From NCBI GenBank assembly GCA_013399855.1, contig VXAY01005210.1:122954-186953 (forward strand): DNA of 64,000 nucleotides. Reading direction: 5' to 3'. The DNA comes from Oxyruncus cristatus. Its lineage: Eukaryota; Chordata; Aves; Passeriformes; Cotingidae. The notes under the pieces are model-generated. The model ran no database searches, was not told the DNA's origin, and worked only from the letters and a program-made list of their open reading frames with translations. Both the position numbers and the translations under genes were made by a program. Shown piece after piece: positions 12,001-26,000 of the stretch (within the stretch, counting starts at the first letter, position 1; each line of letters begins with the position of its first letter).

Positions 12001-13130
12001 ATAACTGGCTGCATGATGATCCTGGAATTGTCATGGGAAGGTAATGAACCTGTCCTTGTTCTTTAAGAGTAAAGACAGTAACTGTGCATTAGTTTCTAAG
12101 ATGTACACATTGCCTGCAACTGGAAAAGAGAAAGCAGCCTTTTTGCCATTTCAAGATGAAAAGCCACCTCTAAGAGACCAGAGTAACAATGGGCTGAAGG
12201 TGAAGTGGGTTCAAGAAGCTTTCAGCAGCTGCAGCAGTCACAGCATCCAGCACTGCCACAATTCTCAGCTGACCCACTCAGAAAATATTATTGATGAACA
12301 CCGAGGTTTGCCTTTGAAAAGGAATACAAGAAATATACTCTTGAACCAGGTTCTTCTGAGAAATGCAGTCTTGAACCAGGTTCTTTTTAAGTGGAGTAAA
12401 CAAAACACTATCTCTGAAAGTGCAGTCAGGGCTTTTTGCAGGATCTAAACTCAGAGAAGATGTGTTTATGAATTTGTGTTTTATTTGTGGCCTTGCACCT
12501 GCATGTACAAGCTTGAGCACAAGCCCTGACTAAACTCAGCACTCATCTGCTTTTCTGTCTCCAGGTAGCAAAGCGAACAGTGAAAAACAAGTAAGAGAAT
12601 TCCTCCTTCAATCAGAACAGCTTCCCAACTGCAGCCAATGCCTGTAATGCTTTTCCTCACATTAGCCCTGAATTCCAATGCTTATGGAAAGTAAGGCGTA
12701 TCAAAGGTAAGCAGTGCAATTAGGTGTGTCTTAGCAATACACTTTGGAAAAAAAAATATACTTACCCTGTGTTTGAAAGGAGAGGAAAAAAAAAAGAACA
12801 GATAGACAACTGTTGAAAGTTTCTAGGGAGAAATAAAATAATAGTTTTGGGATGGTTTTCTTAAAAAAGAAAGGCAATAAAGTTTACTCATGTCTAAAAC
12901 ACAGGAGGAATTATTTCAGTGTAGATAGATTAACTGAACTCACACAAACAACTACGTCATGGGAGATTATACTGGAAGCTGAGTGGTCAACAAGCATGGA
13001 GATGTATCTCACATCAAAGTTTTCAATCCAATTATGGGTGGAAATAACTACAGTGTTTTTGTGACTTAAAAATTTATGTCTGAAAAACCACTATATTAGA
13101 GCAACTTCTAGATTAAGATCAACTTCTCAC
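9001..13130. other. AT-rich non-coding stretch, no gene recognised
   Basis: No repeat family or gene is recognised. A 134-codon plus-strand frame (12044-12448) shows no family resemblance. Its C-terminal part contains the imperfect 30-bp tandem repeat listed separately. Confidence 0.6.
12328..12387. repeat. Imperfect 30-bp tandem duplication
   Basis: TCTTGAACCAGGTTCTT occurs at 12339-12355 and again at 12369-12385, and the bases before each copy (agaaat-c-g-) are partly alike. The period is 30 bases, so an open frame across it is preserved. That fits slippage and does not by itself indicate coding. Confidence 0.8.
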
Positions 13131-13222
13131 TGAAATTATCCAAAAGAACTGATAAGGTGAAATAATCATGCTGCATGTGAAATTATCCAAAAGAACTGAT
13201 AAGGTGAAATAATCATGCTGCA
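13131..13222. repeat. Recent tandem duplication, 47-bp period, 45 bp identical
   Basis: The 45-base segment at 13131-13175 recurs without a mismatch at 13178-13222, separated by 2 bases. Both copies contain CCAAAAGAACTGATAAGG and end in ATCATGCTGCA. Identity over 45 bases in otherwise diverged DNA implies a young duplication, a polymorphic allele, or an assembly artefact. Confidence 0.95.
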
Positions 13223-16200
13223 GAAATATTTCTGCTTTTGAGGAAACAGATTAGAGTGATGTTCTAAAAGCCAAGGACAAACTACATCCACATTACAGCT
13301 TGGTACAGTGAACAACATTTCTCATCTTCCGTATCTCTCACAGTACAAATGGCAGGATGAAATTATCAGTTAAAAATACTATATAATATTATAAAATGTG
13401 TGTCCTGACACATATATGGCCTACCTCTATCTGTTTCAGAAGGATTCCCCCTGAGTTTGCCACAGCCCCTGTAAATACTATAAACATCAGGCAACCTCTG
13501 GTGAAATTTGTCCCTTTGGTTATTTAAAGTCTTTTGCATTAAATCTGGTCTTTGCTACTGGCCTCAAACATTAATCCCATATCTGATGGCTTGGATTCTC
13601 CTCCAGGGTATAAGAGACTTGGATTCATTTCCCAAATTTGGGTTAAATAAACAGAATAACTTCCTTCAGAGCTTGAATTTTAACCTTCAGCGCTACATTT
13701 ACTTGCCGGTTACTCCAGGCGTTGACTCCGCATCGTCCTTTACCAGAACTTAAAGAATTGGAGCATTTTTTAATCCTCAAAGGTTTGTGGGACACAAGAA
13801 TCATTTTTTACTAACGAGAGGCCTATCAGAACACTGTGTACGTGTGTAAAGTTTGTTCTTTACACTTCCAACAGGCACAGGAGAGAGTGGAAATCAACAG
13901 CAAGGGCAGGGATAATTGCAGGAAAACAACAGTATTGGCACATGAAGAATTAGTGAAATATCGAGTTCCTAAAGGAGCTGAAAAATGCACCTTATCTTCT
14001 GCAACTTGCACACTGAGGCTTTTAATAGAGAAACTCATTTATAATTCCTAAATTTTTAAGTCTTCTAGATGGGAAATCCTCAGCTTCCCGCTCCAGAGTA
14101 ATTATTGAGAGGTGTTTCCTACTCAGATGTTTATGATGTGGCGGTTTATTTTTTACGTTGCTTCTTGCCATCAAACACACTGGTTACACAAATACCTGAA
14201 CTAGATATATCTTTTCCCCACCATTTGTCAACTGATACAAAGAAAAACTGCTGCTTCTTCTGTGCTAACTGTTGCAGCAATATGTTACCAGGAATAGAAT
14301 GAGTATTGAGTAAGGTTTGACACGGTATGCAAAGCGAAGGATTCATCTAGACAGTAAACCCTGGATCCCAGCCCTGAAATCCCATTTTATACTCATTTCC
14401 TTGGCTTTGGGAAGACATTAAGACAGCCTGCAGCTTAACAGAAATAAAACATTGACAATCCCAGTTTTAAGCAGATGTTCTGCAGATGCAAAGGAAGATT
14501 TAGAATGTTTTCTGGACAAGAAGCCTGAAAACTCCTCTCTCACAGTTGAATAAGCATCAATACAAAGAACACTGTTGCAAGCCTTGTATTTCTATATAAC
14601 TGATAATGAAAAACCATCTGTCCATTGTGGTGATTTGCCAAGCAGCCAGCGTAGCATACCATTTTACTATCTGTAAAATATCCTGCTAATAAACAATATT
14701 TCTTAACTGTTTTCATCCTGTCTGCACATGCTAAATAAAAACTTTATTGCGTGCCCCACCTCTGTTAACGTCAGTCATGTACATGACAAGGAGCTGACAC
14801 TTCCTGCAAGTGTCACTGTGTTCCTCTCTTCAGTTTGGAGAAGACAGAGAGCTTTACATTGAAAGTTAGTGTTAACCTTTTATCCACCAGAAAATGCTCT
14901 ATTTAAGCATAATATTCCTCTGGACTTTTTATTATCAATATCACATGCTCTCAGTATCCAATTCTATTTTCAATCATCTTTCAAGTGCCAAAAGCCAGTG
15001 GGTATTAAGAGATAAACTGTACTCAGTACTACTTGGGTCCAACAAGGAACATCAAGAATATGTTCGCAATTAAAATTCACACAATGGAATATTCTAAGTG
15101 AACACATTTTAGTATCAGTAGAAGCAAATGTTGATGGTGAAAAATACACAATGGCATGGTACTCTGTGCTGTATTATGCAAATGGATGCAGCAAAGGTCA
15201 AAGCTTATCTCAATTTCATAATAATGTAGTCTGCAGAGAATAATTAATTTACAGTGTGCTTTCTTACGTTGTGGAACACAACACTAAAAGCCACTTTATT
15301 CAGAAATTTTCTTTTTTTTCATGCTGCAGAAAGAAATCACATCAAAGCTTTTCAGTTTCCTGTTTGGGGACTGGGGGGAAGGAAAAGGGGCAGTTCTTTA
15401 ATTTATGTTAATCTAATAGTAACACCAAGCTAAAACTAAACCATACTGTGTTTTAATTCCTGAAAATGCTGTTCGATTTTGGAGTTTAGGAATGAGATTT
15501 CCATGGCCAGCAGCTGCCTTACATTACTACAGCAGAAGTGTTTGAACAATTTCCTTAAACCAAGCAGCACTATGAGGATTCAGTTGTACTCCACAGCTCC
15601 CTACACAGGACAACAATTTAGATCTATTCCGTGTCTGTGAACTACTGAAGTCCCATGCTGTGGATTTGAAGCATCATCCAGTGCAGGGAGGTTATGAAGC
15701 TGGCAGCATAAAAAGCAAGAATGCTCACCTGTGTTCCGTGTGCTGGTAGGACATTGGGAAACTGAGCTCTGGTTCTGTCACTGTAAACGCAATCTTCTCC
15801 ACACACTGGTGCTGTTCCATTTTATTTTACCTGCCAAAAAGAACAACGTAATTTCTTGGCTTTGTGAGAAAAATACCTTTCAGAAGCTGATGTTCAGAGC
15901 AGTCCATGATATGTTATGCAAACAGTTTTTCATATATGTTAAGTTTTAAATACATGTTAAACAGGAAGAGTTGTAAGAAGAAGGGGCTTCTGACATCAGC
16001 CTCAAGAGAGCAGATCTCTAAACAGCAGGATGAGATGTTGGTGTTCTTTCAAATCCAAGGGAGCCTATGCCTTACCTTCAAACGTTTGTAGCATATTGTC
16101 ATTTCGATTTGGAAGCTAAACATAGGTGCTTGGGAATGAAGAGGGGTCACACTGTACAGAGCACAGAAAACTAACATGATAAAGAAGTAGCAATGTTACA

Positions 16201-19200
16201 AGGAGTTGTGTTTTACAAAGCATTAATTGGTCCTAGAGGAAGTCTGTCATTCATCTGGAATTTTAACCCAATTCCAGCTTATTTTACCTTGTGTTTATTT
16301 TCTAGGAAGCTGTGTGCTTGTGTGGTTGCTTCAAGGGATCTTGAACAACATGATCTCCATACGATCCAGCAGTTTCTAAAGCTCATTCCATGCTGCTTGC
16401 ACACAGGTCAGAACAACTCTTTTGTGCTTCTTACTGCCTTTCCTGGGAGAAATCTGCACACAGCAAGCACTTTTCCCCTGTCCTGAGAAGTCATCTGTCA
16501 TTATAAGCTGAAGTGCTGGTCACGAGATGCAGAACTAGATCAGCTGCTGCTGCACAACATCATTCAAACTACCATAGATACAGTGCTCCTTTTGGCAGGT
16601 ACCTTTATACACTCAAAACGAAACACTGGCAATTTCAGAGGAGGGTGAAGATGCTGCGGCATAGTTAATGTTGACAGTAGTTGTTAAAAGGTCATTTGGA
16701 GACATTCATTAGTTGTTTGCTTTAACAGACAGTCATTATTATTGGCAGCAGGAATTGGCAGAAAGCAGTGTTATTGTCAGAAAGCATTAAAAGAGTGTCA
16801 TTTGTCAATATGTGCTCTTCTGTGGAGCTGGCTGAGAACTCCGTCTTTGAATTTAAATGGGAAAAAAAATAGCATGAATACCCTGATGGGGTTTTATCTG
16901 CATCTCCTGATCTTGTCACTGAGGATTCTTTAGGGACTCTGTATCAGCCCACTATCCTCTCTACTTGGGAGAATAAAAGGGAGGATTTTATCCTAAACTT
17001 CAGCTTCTGTGATGCTGTTATGAGTTTTTCCAGATCTAAGAATCTTTGTTTGCCTATCTACCTGTCAGTTAGGCACATTTAGCATTAACTATTTCTAAAC
17101 ACAGATACCAACATTTTTACTATCTAGATGAATTTTTATCTGTTTATCTGTGCGGAAAAACATATCAATATTCAAGATCCCCTTTTTTGTTTGAAGTACT
17201 TGAGCCAATGCTAACCAAAACACAGGTCACACTCGGGGTGGTGGAAGAGAAGTACAAACAACACTACTAATTTTCCTTTAGGGCATTCCAATAATGGAAA
17301 TAATACAGGTTTTGTCTTTAATGCTGTCACGCTCCATTAAAAGCGCTATTTAGCCCTTCCCAAACCTACGTTATAATAAATGTCAACTCTCCAGTTATTA
17401 GATATTTAAATATTTGTACTTAGAGCCTTTAATAATGAGAACACACATTGCAGCCATGTGCTGTTGTAGTATTCAAGTGAGATAAACCACTAGGGTCAAT
17501 TATTCCCAGAGTCTTAATAAAGCTGACTTTCTTATCAAATCTCAAAATGTCTCCTTTTTAATACAGGCACAATTGCACTAAAGGTTTAGAGTTATTTAAT
17601 GATTTCCAGAATAAACACAAGGCACTCACTAATTTTTTGATGACACCATTCATTCTCCAACTGGCCTCACCTCTAGCACTTGGAATCTATTTCATTCACA
17701 TCTCCAGGTTCTCTTCCCAGCAGCGAGTCACAATCCCCAGTGGTTATAGAAAAAGAAGCTTTTAAGCTTTTAACCACTCCAGGGGTGGTACTAATCACAC
17801 ACTCAGGTGCTCAGAGCTTACATCCTCAATGGAAGAGAAGACATCAGTTCTAAAACCCCCTAGAAAAGAAGTTAAGAATTTCTAGACAGCCTCTTCCTTC
17901 CCACCTGGGGAGGCAGAAACGGCATATCTGGGGAAAAAACAAACAGCAAATTTCTTATCAAATTACCTTCTCCTCTAATCATCAGCTTATAAAACTAGAG
18001 CATCTAAAGAACATAGTATTAGTAAAGGAGTCAAAGGCTGGTATGTCACCTTTGTTTCCACTTCTATCCCTGGTACAGGAAAGGTGAGAAGCAAGAAGAC
18101 AGATGCCAGAAGAAAAGGAATGGATTATGGAACAGCACCTCTGTTTTGTAATATATTCCATTGTTTACCATCCAGCTCTACATTTCCAATCAGCATGTCC
18201 CAATCCTTTTCTTTAAGAAAGAAAATGAGCAAATCAGTGTCATGTCCATCCTCTTTGCCCGTCATTTGACTCTGTGCTGGCTGCATTTTGATTTCTGAGA
18301 GAGGTTCAAAAAATGAAAGCCAGTGTAATAGCATAGGACAAGAATTCAAAAGCAGCCAAATGGCAATTGGCAACAGCAGAAGTGTTGGTGCATGCCTTAT
18401 GTCCTCAGGGTTGCTGACATCTTTGAGTACTAATTTTGACCTTGACCATCATTTTTTTCCTAATTTAAGAGTTTTCCTTTTTGTTGAATTCATTAACAAT
18501 GAAACTGAATTTTTTAATTAATTTGCATAGTGAACGAGGGTAACGTCTTTTCACTTCAAAGGTTTCCATATTCTAAAGGGACTTGTTCGTGTGCCCTGCT
18601 TGTGAATCAGAGGAAGAGACAGTTACTGTCTTACAAAAGCAATAAAACACACAATTTACTAAAACATTACCTGAAAATATTATCCATGGAAGAATGAGTC
18701 TGATTAGCTAACAGCAGCAGATAGGTTTATGATTGCAAATTTTACGACTATTTGATAACAAAGTGTTATTTGCTTCTCCAAAGGAAGTTGCAGCACATAA
18801 TGCATTTGATGAGCTTACTGGTGTCACCCCTGTAAATCACACAACAATTTGCACCCTCCAGAAATAAATCCTGCACTGTATTGTTAAAAATTTAGTGTGC
18901 TAATGAAGTTCTTGAGAGATTATTTCTCATTTTCGATATACAGTCAAATGAACATTTTTTATTGTAGCCAAAGGCATCTATTGCTGATGAAATTATAAAT
19001 ATTACCAGTTACTGACATTTAATAATGTCTGTAATCAACCTGAAGCAAGTTGTTCCTTACATTTAAAATCAGCAAAAGATGATAACCTTTGGTGATCTGT
19101 TTCAATTACACTTACAAGATGTAGTAATATAACATAACTACAAGATACACTTCAATGACACCTTTTCCTTGCATTTCCCTGGCTGGGAGGAAAAAAAAAA

Positions 19201-21081
19201 CAAAAAACAAACATCTTTATTATGTGCTATTCTTTCCTCGTCCTTTGGGCAGACTGGATTATTCAGTTCCTTCCATGTGTTCACAGGTCACATTTTGTCA
19301 GTACTTGGTTCAAGCTTTGTTGTGCTGATTCCATTACAAGCAAATATTAATGGAATGCCACAATCACAGCGGCACTGCAGCGAAATCTTGAGGCACTACA
19401 TCCTGGCACTGTCACACAGCTGCCGGTCTGGGTTACAAACACCCCAAGATGGAATAGCTACCCAGCCACAGAAGTGTGATGTGATGCGTCATATGCTGAG
19501 TTTGGGAAGCTGGTGTTTGAAAAACTATTCAGAATAATTACTGGCAAAGGAAGATGTAATCTGTTACTTATGGAGTTTCTGTTACTACAGTAGCTGAGTA
19601 ACCGGTTATCTTTGGCATCACCACACTCCAAAACTCCTCTTGGACAGCAAAGGATGTATAGCAGACAGTGGAAGGTGTCAGGAGAGCAAAGGATTTACAT
19701 GAGCATATACAAACAGGCCAAGGTACAGCAGAGAAACAATTATTCCAAGATCAGCACATGAACTGTGGAAATATTTTTTTTGTAATACAACTGAAATCTC
19801 AAATATTATTACTGTCTACTAGGGTTAATCCTATTCAACTTACACATTAGGTAACGGGTTTAGCCCTTCAACACTTTGCCATACAGCACTTCTGCATGGG
19901 ATTGTCAAATCAAAAATGCTCAGTTTCCAAGATTAAGAGAGTACTTGACTTCAGGAATATTTGTTATTACTCTTTTTAGTCTTACTCTTTTAAAACTCGA
20001 TAATTAATTATTATTTTAATGTCATTTCAAAGTTGCTGACAAGAAATGGTTGACACTAGAAAGAACCAAACAAAATGCAAATTAGTGCAGCATCATCTCT
20101 AAGAGGCAGCTTTTTGACTTGTGTTTATATCATGAAAAAATTAGGCAGAACACAATTGAATAGATTGTGGCAGATCAGGATTATCCAAGCACAAGAGAAA
20201 AACAATGTAAAAAACAAGCCAGCAGCCAACTTAGAAATCACCTTTTCTAGGTGTGTGGTCTGAAGCTTCATCAAGGTACAGGTTCCCAGACTGTTTTCTG
20301 TGGAGATGCAGGTAGCCAGACTGCAGATGTTCTGCAGACAGCTCATTAGTCACAAGTGCTCAGTTCACCAGGCTCCTTCCAGCTGAGAAACTCTACTGGC
20401 ATACAACAGAAAGTATATAAAAAAAGTGTGTTAATGATGTTACACATGTCTGTAAGCAATCTTCATGATTACAGAGGTCACAGGCCTGGGAGTGTCAAAG
20501 GATGCCCTCAGACAATAAAAGTCTTAATAGAACAATTTCTATTAAAAACACAGGCCATTCTGTAGAAGTCTTGAGCATCACTGCTTCCAGCTGCTCCCCT
20601 TGCTTCTTGTAAAGATGTCACTCCAGCCTTGTGCAGACACCTGTTCATCTGCTTCCCTCCTCTCTCGCTTGCACTAACTGCTCATCTCATATGATACAGA
20701 GATCATTCCTATGCCCTTTGTTTAGTACCAACACAACAAATACAAACCACAACAACAAAAAAATCCCTTCTCGGAACTTTTACAACAATTGCACCACTCT
20801 TATCTTTGTCACTGCACAATAATTTCCCCATTTTCATCTTTTTGTCATTTATTATTCGTAAGGTAGTAAGAGCACAAGTATGTTGGAGAAGAAAAGTCTA
20901 TTTAAAACGTTATAGCTCACATGGTCTTTAGTAAAACCAGCTTTGAGCAAGACACCAGACAGTTACCAAATTACTAAACCAGGAGCCACAGAAAAAGGTG
21001 GGGAGGACATCTTCATGGCATTGTCCTCCCCTCACCGCCACACCAATGGAGCAGAAGAATCTGCAAAAGAGAGGAGGTGGT
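13223..21081. other. AT-rich non-coding stretch, no gene recognised
   Basis: I see unique AT-rich sequence. A few CpGs cluster at 13688-13735 and 19365-19490. The open frames are all under 125 codons and unrecognised. No interspersed repeat is identified. Confidence 0.6.
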
Positions 21082-21099
21082 AAAAAAAAAAAAAAAAAA
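21082..21099 (+). repeat. Poly(A) run, 18 A
   Basis: An uninterrupted run of 18 A is followed by a CAAACACCAACC-type A/C-rich tail. No retrocopy or SINE body is recognisable upstream, so it is recorded as simple sequence. Confidence 0.95.
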
Positions 21100-22099
21100 C
21101 AAACACCAACCAAACCAAAACTCTGGTGCATAACTGTAGGGTTTGTTGCAGCAAATTCTCTTGCTGTGCTGTCTGAGCTGCATTCATATCATGCATAGCC
21201 ACCCACTGGCTGACCAAGGCCTCTTCACTCCTCTCTTCACTGAGAGATAAGATGAGCAATAACCACCACAGAGACCAACAACAATGCTCACACACAGCCA
21301 GGAATAAGAGTAGCAGAATCACAGCTTTACCTTAAAATGCTCTGGGTCTAACACACTAATCTGTACATTAATTAGTGGTTTGAAAGAGCTATATAGATAC
21401 CAGACCTCTGGCTAAATAAAAACCCCTTCTGAGCTGCTTTTTCTGTCTCTGTGGTTCAAGAAACCACCCGTTAAACTGGTACCAAAAGATAATTAGCCCA
21501 TAACTGCAGCTGCTTGCATGTTATCTCCTCTATTTACAAATCCTTGAAACTTCTATTTTGCCCAATTAGTAGTTTGGATTGTTTTTCCCTTTTAGTAGCA
21601 AGAAGAGAAGAAACTCTCTTTTTAGATCTTGATCCCTCATTAGTCTTGCCACTGAATACACCACTCGGCTATCACTAGACCACTGCCATAAGGTACAAAC
21701 CTTTGTCTTAATAAACTAGTTGCTTGCTAAATTACAGACTGTTTTTCCCTGTATTTAACACTCCATACTCCAAGATCAGATGCATTCACCCTATGGTGCA
21801 GATACTGCAGATGAGTACACTTAATAGTTAACAACCTGAAAGCTAACTCTAAATTACTCCAGTATTATATGAACATTCCCCCTGAGGAAATGTAGAATAC
21901 GTGTGAAATACTGCTTTTAAGATTCTTGGTTTTTAGTCACTGAAACACCTACTCATCTAGGAAAAAAAAATATTATAGCTTCTACAATTCTACATTTTAT
22001 TCATGGCTACACTCAAACAAAACAAATTATTTTAAAGCCAGATTGAATATTTTACCAGGAATATTTAAGGTGTTTTCTGAAATAGCACTAGAACACCAA

Positions 22100-23030
22100 A
22101 AAGCTTAGTGCCATGCAGGAGTTGCCCTTCGCTCACAGCAGATAAACAAAGACTATCTAATGCTATATTAAATACTCATGTACATGTTGCTCAGGCTGGT
22201 TTTATTTATCACCCGTACAGAATTCCAGTGCCTATATTCCTCCTGAAACCTCGACTCCCTGCAGTTCTGTCCCAAGCCATGAAGGCACATACTGAAAACC
22301 AGAACCCAGAGCGATTCCACCCAGGATTCCCAGAGAGGGCTGGCCAAGGAGCTGCTCCTCCCAAAGTGCTGGAGGGAGGCAGGTCACCAGGATGGCAGAG
22401 GGTAAGGTATCCTACAGCCTATCCTGTGTGGCAATTCTTTAACAGGAATTAAAAAAAAAAAAAAAGCTATCAGTAGTAGACTCCTCAGTCTATCTGGAAA
22501 GGAGTTTACCAGACCTCTAACGTTTATTGTCCCCATCCGTTCTTCTCCCTTAAGTGGTGCCACTGCTTGTCTCCACCACTGAATTCCCATTGCTTAGCCA
22601 ATGCCAGCTACAGACCTGGCCTGTCATTCTTGTTGCCTAGTTGCAGGCCTTTGGGACCTGCAAAAGACGGTGCATCAAAGTCACCATTTGAATCCCCTGT
22701 CCAAACAGTCTCTGTCGCTGAGTGATGTGTGCCATCAAAGCCTCTGAAACGAGCAGAAACAGTAATCTGCCTTCCTTTGAGGACATATTTTCGTGCTGCT
22801 GCCACCACAGCAGCTTCAGGAAAACAACAATGACTTGTGTCTCCCTTTGCTTGTTCACCTTCGGCCTCAGTGTTTGGGCTGGCTGCTTTCCACTTCTGCT
22901 GCTACTCAGCCTGCCCAGGGGTTACACAGGTCTTTGCACAACGTTCCTGACAAGTCAGCATCCTCAAAACACTCCCTGGGCTTCACGGCTCCAGAGGAAG
23001 ATTTCACAAAAAAACTTCTGAGAACACAGA
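22100..23030. other. GC-richer patch open in several frames, no recognised gene
   Basis: Relative to its flanks this 0.9-kb stretch is GC-richer and poor in stops on both strands. Open frames include 22108-22452 (+), 22608-22904 (-), 22637-22858 (-), 22722-23021 (+) and 22793-23041 (+). Openness in four or more overlapping frames is what base composition alone produces. No domain is recognised in any frame. An A15 run lies at 22451-22465. It could be a conserved element, a decayed retrocopy or an exon; I cannot decide. Confidence 0.3.
22451..22465 (+). repeat. Poly(A) run, 15 A
   Basis: A run of 15 A follows GC-richer sequence. It could mark the 3' tail of a decayed retrocopy, but no parent is recognised and I see no target-site duplication. 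Confidence 0.95.
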
Positions 23031-23041
23031 AAACTCAGTGA

Positions 23042-26000
23042 ATTTGTCAATGGTTATGGTTATTATGACTGATGGAATCACAATTTCTGATTTTATGCTG
23101 TTTTACTTACGTTTTACCTATTTCAGATGAATACGGGTTCCTCAAGTATTCTCCACCCAATGCAGCAAAGTTGACTGCCATTATCTATATCAAACAACAT
23201 TTTTGAAGCTACTTTGTTAGTTTTCAGTCCGGCATTTGAGTACAAAATCCACTTAGAGAGCTCTTGCCCGCATGGGATGTTCGTGGATTGATATCTTTTA
23301 AAACACTGTTTCAGAAGTGAACTCTTATTGCAGCACAGTTGTGAAAAAGGTCTTGCTGCATCAGAACCACAAAATTATACTTTAGATCACAAAGAAGGTA
23401 AAATCAATATAAATCTTGATCCCCGTGAACAAGATGAAACGACAGGTCAGTCGCTCTTTGTCATTTCTGGCTAAAAAGGAGCTTAGGAAACACATGCCAT
23501 AGTGATAACACAGGAGGGAAGCAAAGGAATCCTCTCAGTACTCCAAGTGCTAGAAGAGCACAACATAAATCAGTTCAGTCGTGGCATTACGTAGCATCCT
23601 CAACCAATTTTAACAGATACTGCGCTGTCTACTTTAAAAATACAACCCTTACAAAAAGTGCCCTGTCCCACTGCTGCAGCTTAAACCTTCTGTTTAGAAA
23701 ATTCTGGTCTGAAGTCCAACCTAAAAACCTATTTTTGGGTCCGGTTGCAGTGAGTATGTGTGTTTCACTTAATTATGTCATAAGTGTTTGGGCTAAGCAT
23801 TTTTTAGTCCATCTGCACAAATAAATACTGGTGGCCTTCTGGTGGGAAACCTCTCACTAGTGAATGCAGTAGCCAATCTCATTGACATGCAAGTCAACCA
23901 TCATCTCATTGCCTACATCATGTGTGAAAAGAAAACCGATTTCAATGCTGTCCCAAATGCACATGACAGCACAAATGAAGTGCTTTCAGCTTTACCGTAT
24001 CCATTACAATTAATTATCCCAAAGTCCCTGGCATCAACTGGGAAAAAGCCCTTCCTTTTGAATAAATGGACCTCCATCAAAATTATACAGGCACCTGAAC
24101 TGACTGCAAATGAAGCCAAATATTCATTGGCATTTTGTTGCAAGCAAAGGCCTTTTCTCTATGAAGTTGTTTGACAGAGGATTTTACTGCCCTGAATTTC
24201 TAGTGTAAGAGATAATGTTTTTCCTAGGAGATAAAGCTAAGAAGGGGTGTTTTATGATATTTCAGAAGATGAGGCCAATAACAAGAAAAAAGAATATTTC
24301 ATGTCAATTTTTTGCCTTTATAAAACCAGTAGAGCTGTTTCACAATTATTCCAGAAAGCTTATTCAGTGTCAATTAGACCGCCCATTATGGTAAATATTA
24401 GAAATCAAGTAATAAATTAAAAATCTCCCAGAACCATTGATAATACAGAAAGAGAAAGAACCTCCAAGTCGCCTATGTGCTAGAAATGTGTAAGTGGAAG
24501 GGACAAACTATATTAGTGTGAAAAACCTGCCTAAGGACTGGAAGTTCTTCTGTTTAGTTGGAAATTATCGAGTTGGTTAGAAGTTACTGAGTTGACAAGA
24601 GCTCAAAACTCTGTTATGAATTCCTTCTCCCTCCAGGATTGGAATAGCAGAAAAGAAAGGCAGCATTTTACCATTTCAATTCTGTGTTAAGTCCTGTCTT
24701 TATGACACCTCATTTGTCAAGGTTAATATTTGCCTTTCATTGTCCCTAAATACATTCTGCTTATTATAGTTACTAAAGTTATCCAGCCTGTAATGTAGAG
24801 TCAGCATTTGCTGTGTTATGAACTCTGCGTTGTAGATATTTTAAACTCTATCCCTCCTCTGGGCGAGATGATTTCTGTAACAATGGCTATTCTAGGCATC
24901 TGTTTTGGGATGGACCTACATTGAAATGACTGCACGAAGTTGTCATGACAACACAAACGAAAGAAAATTCAGCACAAGTACCATACTCCTCAGATTCCCT
25001 CATCCTTGTTTCACAGCACTTACATTTGTATTGATTTGGTAATGAATGCACACGAGATGAGGAAGTGCTGACTTTTCTTGTTCTGCCATGTTCATTGCAG
25101 CTTTTCTCGTCTCAGTGAGGTGCAGTGTCTCACTGAACTATTAAAAAGGACTTACAGCAGTGGAATAAGTTTCTTTTACAGCATGACCATTACACAGCTT
25201 CTCTCAGAAGACACTAGGTATAGCTCATTTAGGGCATTAAGAGAGCAAAACCTGTGATTTAATTTTCTTTAGTATGCAACAACTTGAAAGAAATTGCAGT
25301 TTGGAATACTATTAAAACACCCTCGGAGGCACCACTAACAAACACGCTGCCTGTCCCTTCACCCTCAGCCTACGCAGAGATTCTGTGGATAGAAGTGACC
25401 GTGCAAAATCATACTGTGTATGATTCTTCAAGTGAGGGTGGCAATGGGTTAGGCTGAAATAAGGTACTGAAACATTGCCAGTCAAGGCTTTGGGAAGTTT
25501 TCCTAGGACATTAGAGTGATTTTCTACCTGTGAGGTCTCTTGGAGACATTATTTAGAGGTAATATCTAAACCACAAGCAGATCAATTGGCACTATGGAAG
25601 GGTGATGGCATTACAGTGTTTAATACTACTAGAAATACCATTTGCCACAAGACAATTAATACCAGGTGACAGACAATGTTGAAACTTATTCCCAAGGACT
25701 GTGCTTCAGAGACAGCCACCTACTTGCTTAGCAGGCCATTTCAGAACTCACTGCAAGCTGACAAGGGACAGAATGCTCACACTGAAATATCTGAGAGGAA
25801 AAAAATGAAAATGTAACATTTTAGCCCTTGAAACGGTTGTTTAAACAGTACGGCAAATTAAAAGAAACTTTGACAGCTGTGCACTTTATGCCATAAAAAA
25901 ATAGATAATATACTAGTACTACCTGAAAAAATATGCTACTATGCTGTAAGGAGTTACAAAGAAAACAAAAAATAAAACCCACCTTTTGGGCTTGACACAG

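Noticed and set aside
12044..12448. 134-codon plus-strand frame with an internal repeat (LNQVL twice)
   Set aside because: The repeat comes from a 30-bp tandem duplication that keeps the frame by its length alone. No recognisable domain.
14830..14870. 'ttcagtttggagaagacagagagc', resembling the CR1 phrase 'gttcagcctggagaagagaaggctc'
   Set aside because: Only about 20 bases match, and no other CR1 landmark lies at the expected distance on either side.
22170..22465. Words 'gttgctcaggctgg' and 'cccaaagtgctgg' followed by poly(A), resembling antisense primate Alu
   Set aside because: The intervening sequence does not match Alu. The poly(A) is on the wrong side for an antisense copy, which should show poly(T) before it. 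The CR1 content points to a sauropsid, which lacks Alu.
23842..24174. 110-codon plus-strand frame with mixed, protein-like composition
   Set aside because: No family recognised, no splice-like borders noted, and the length is within chance expectation.
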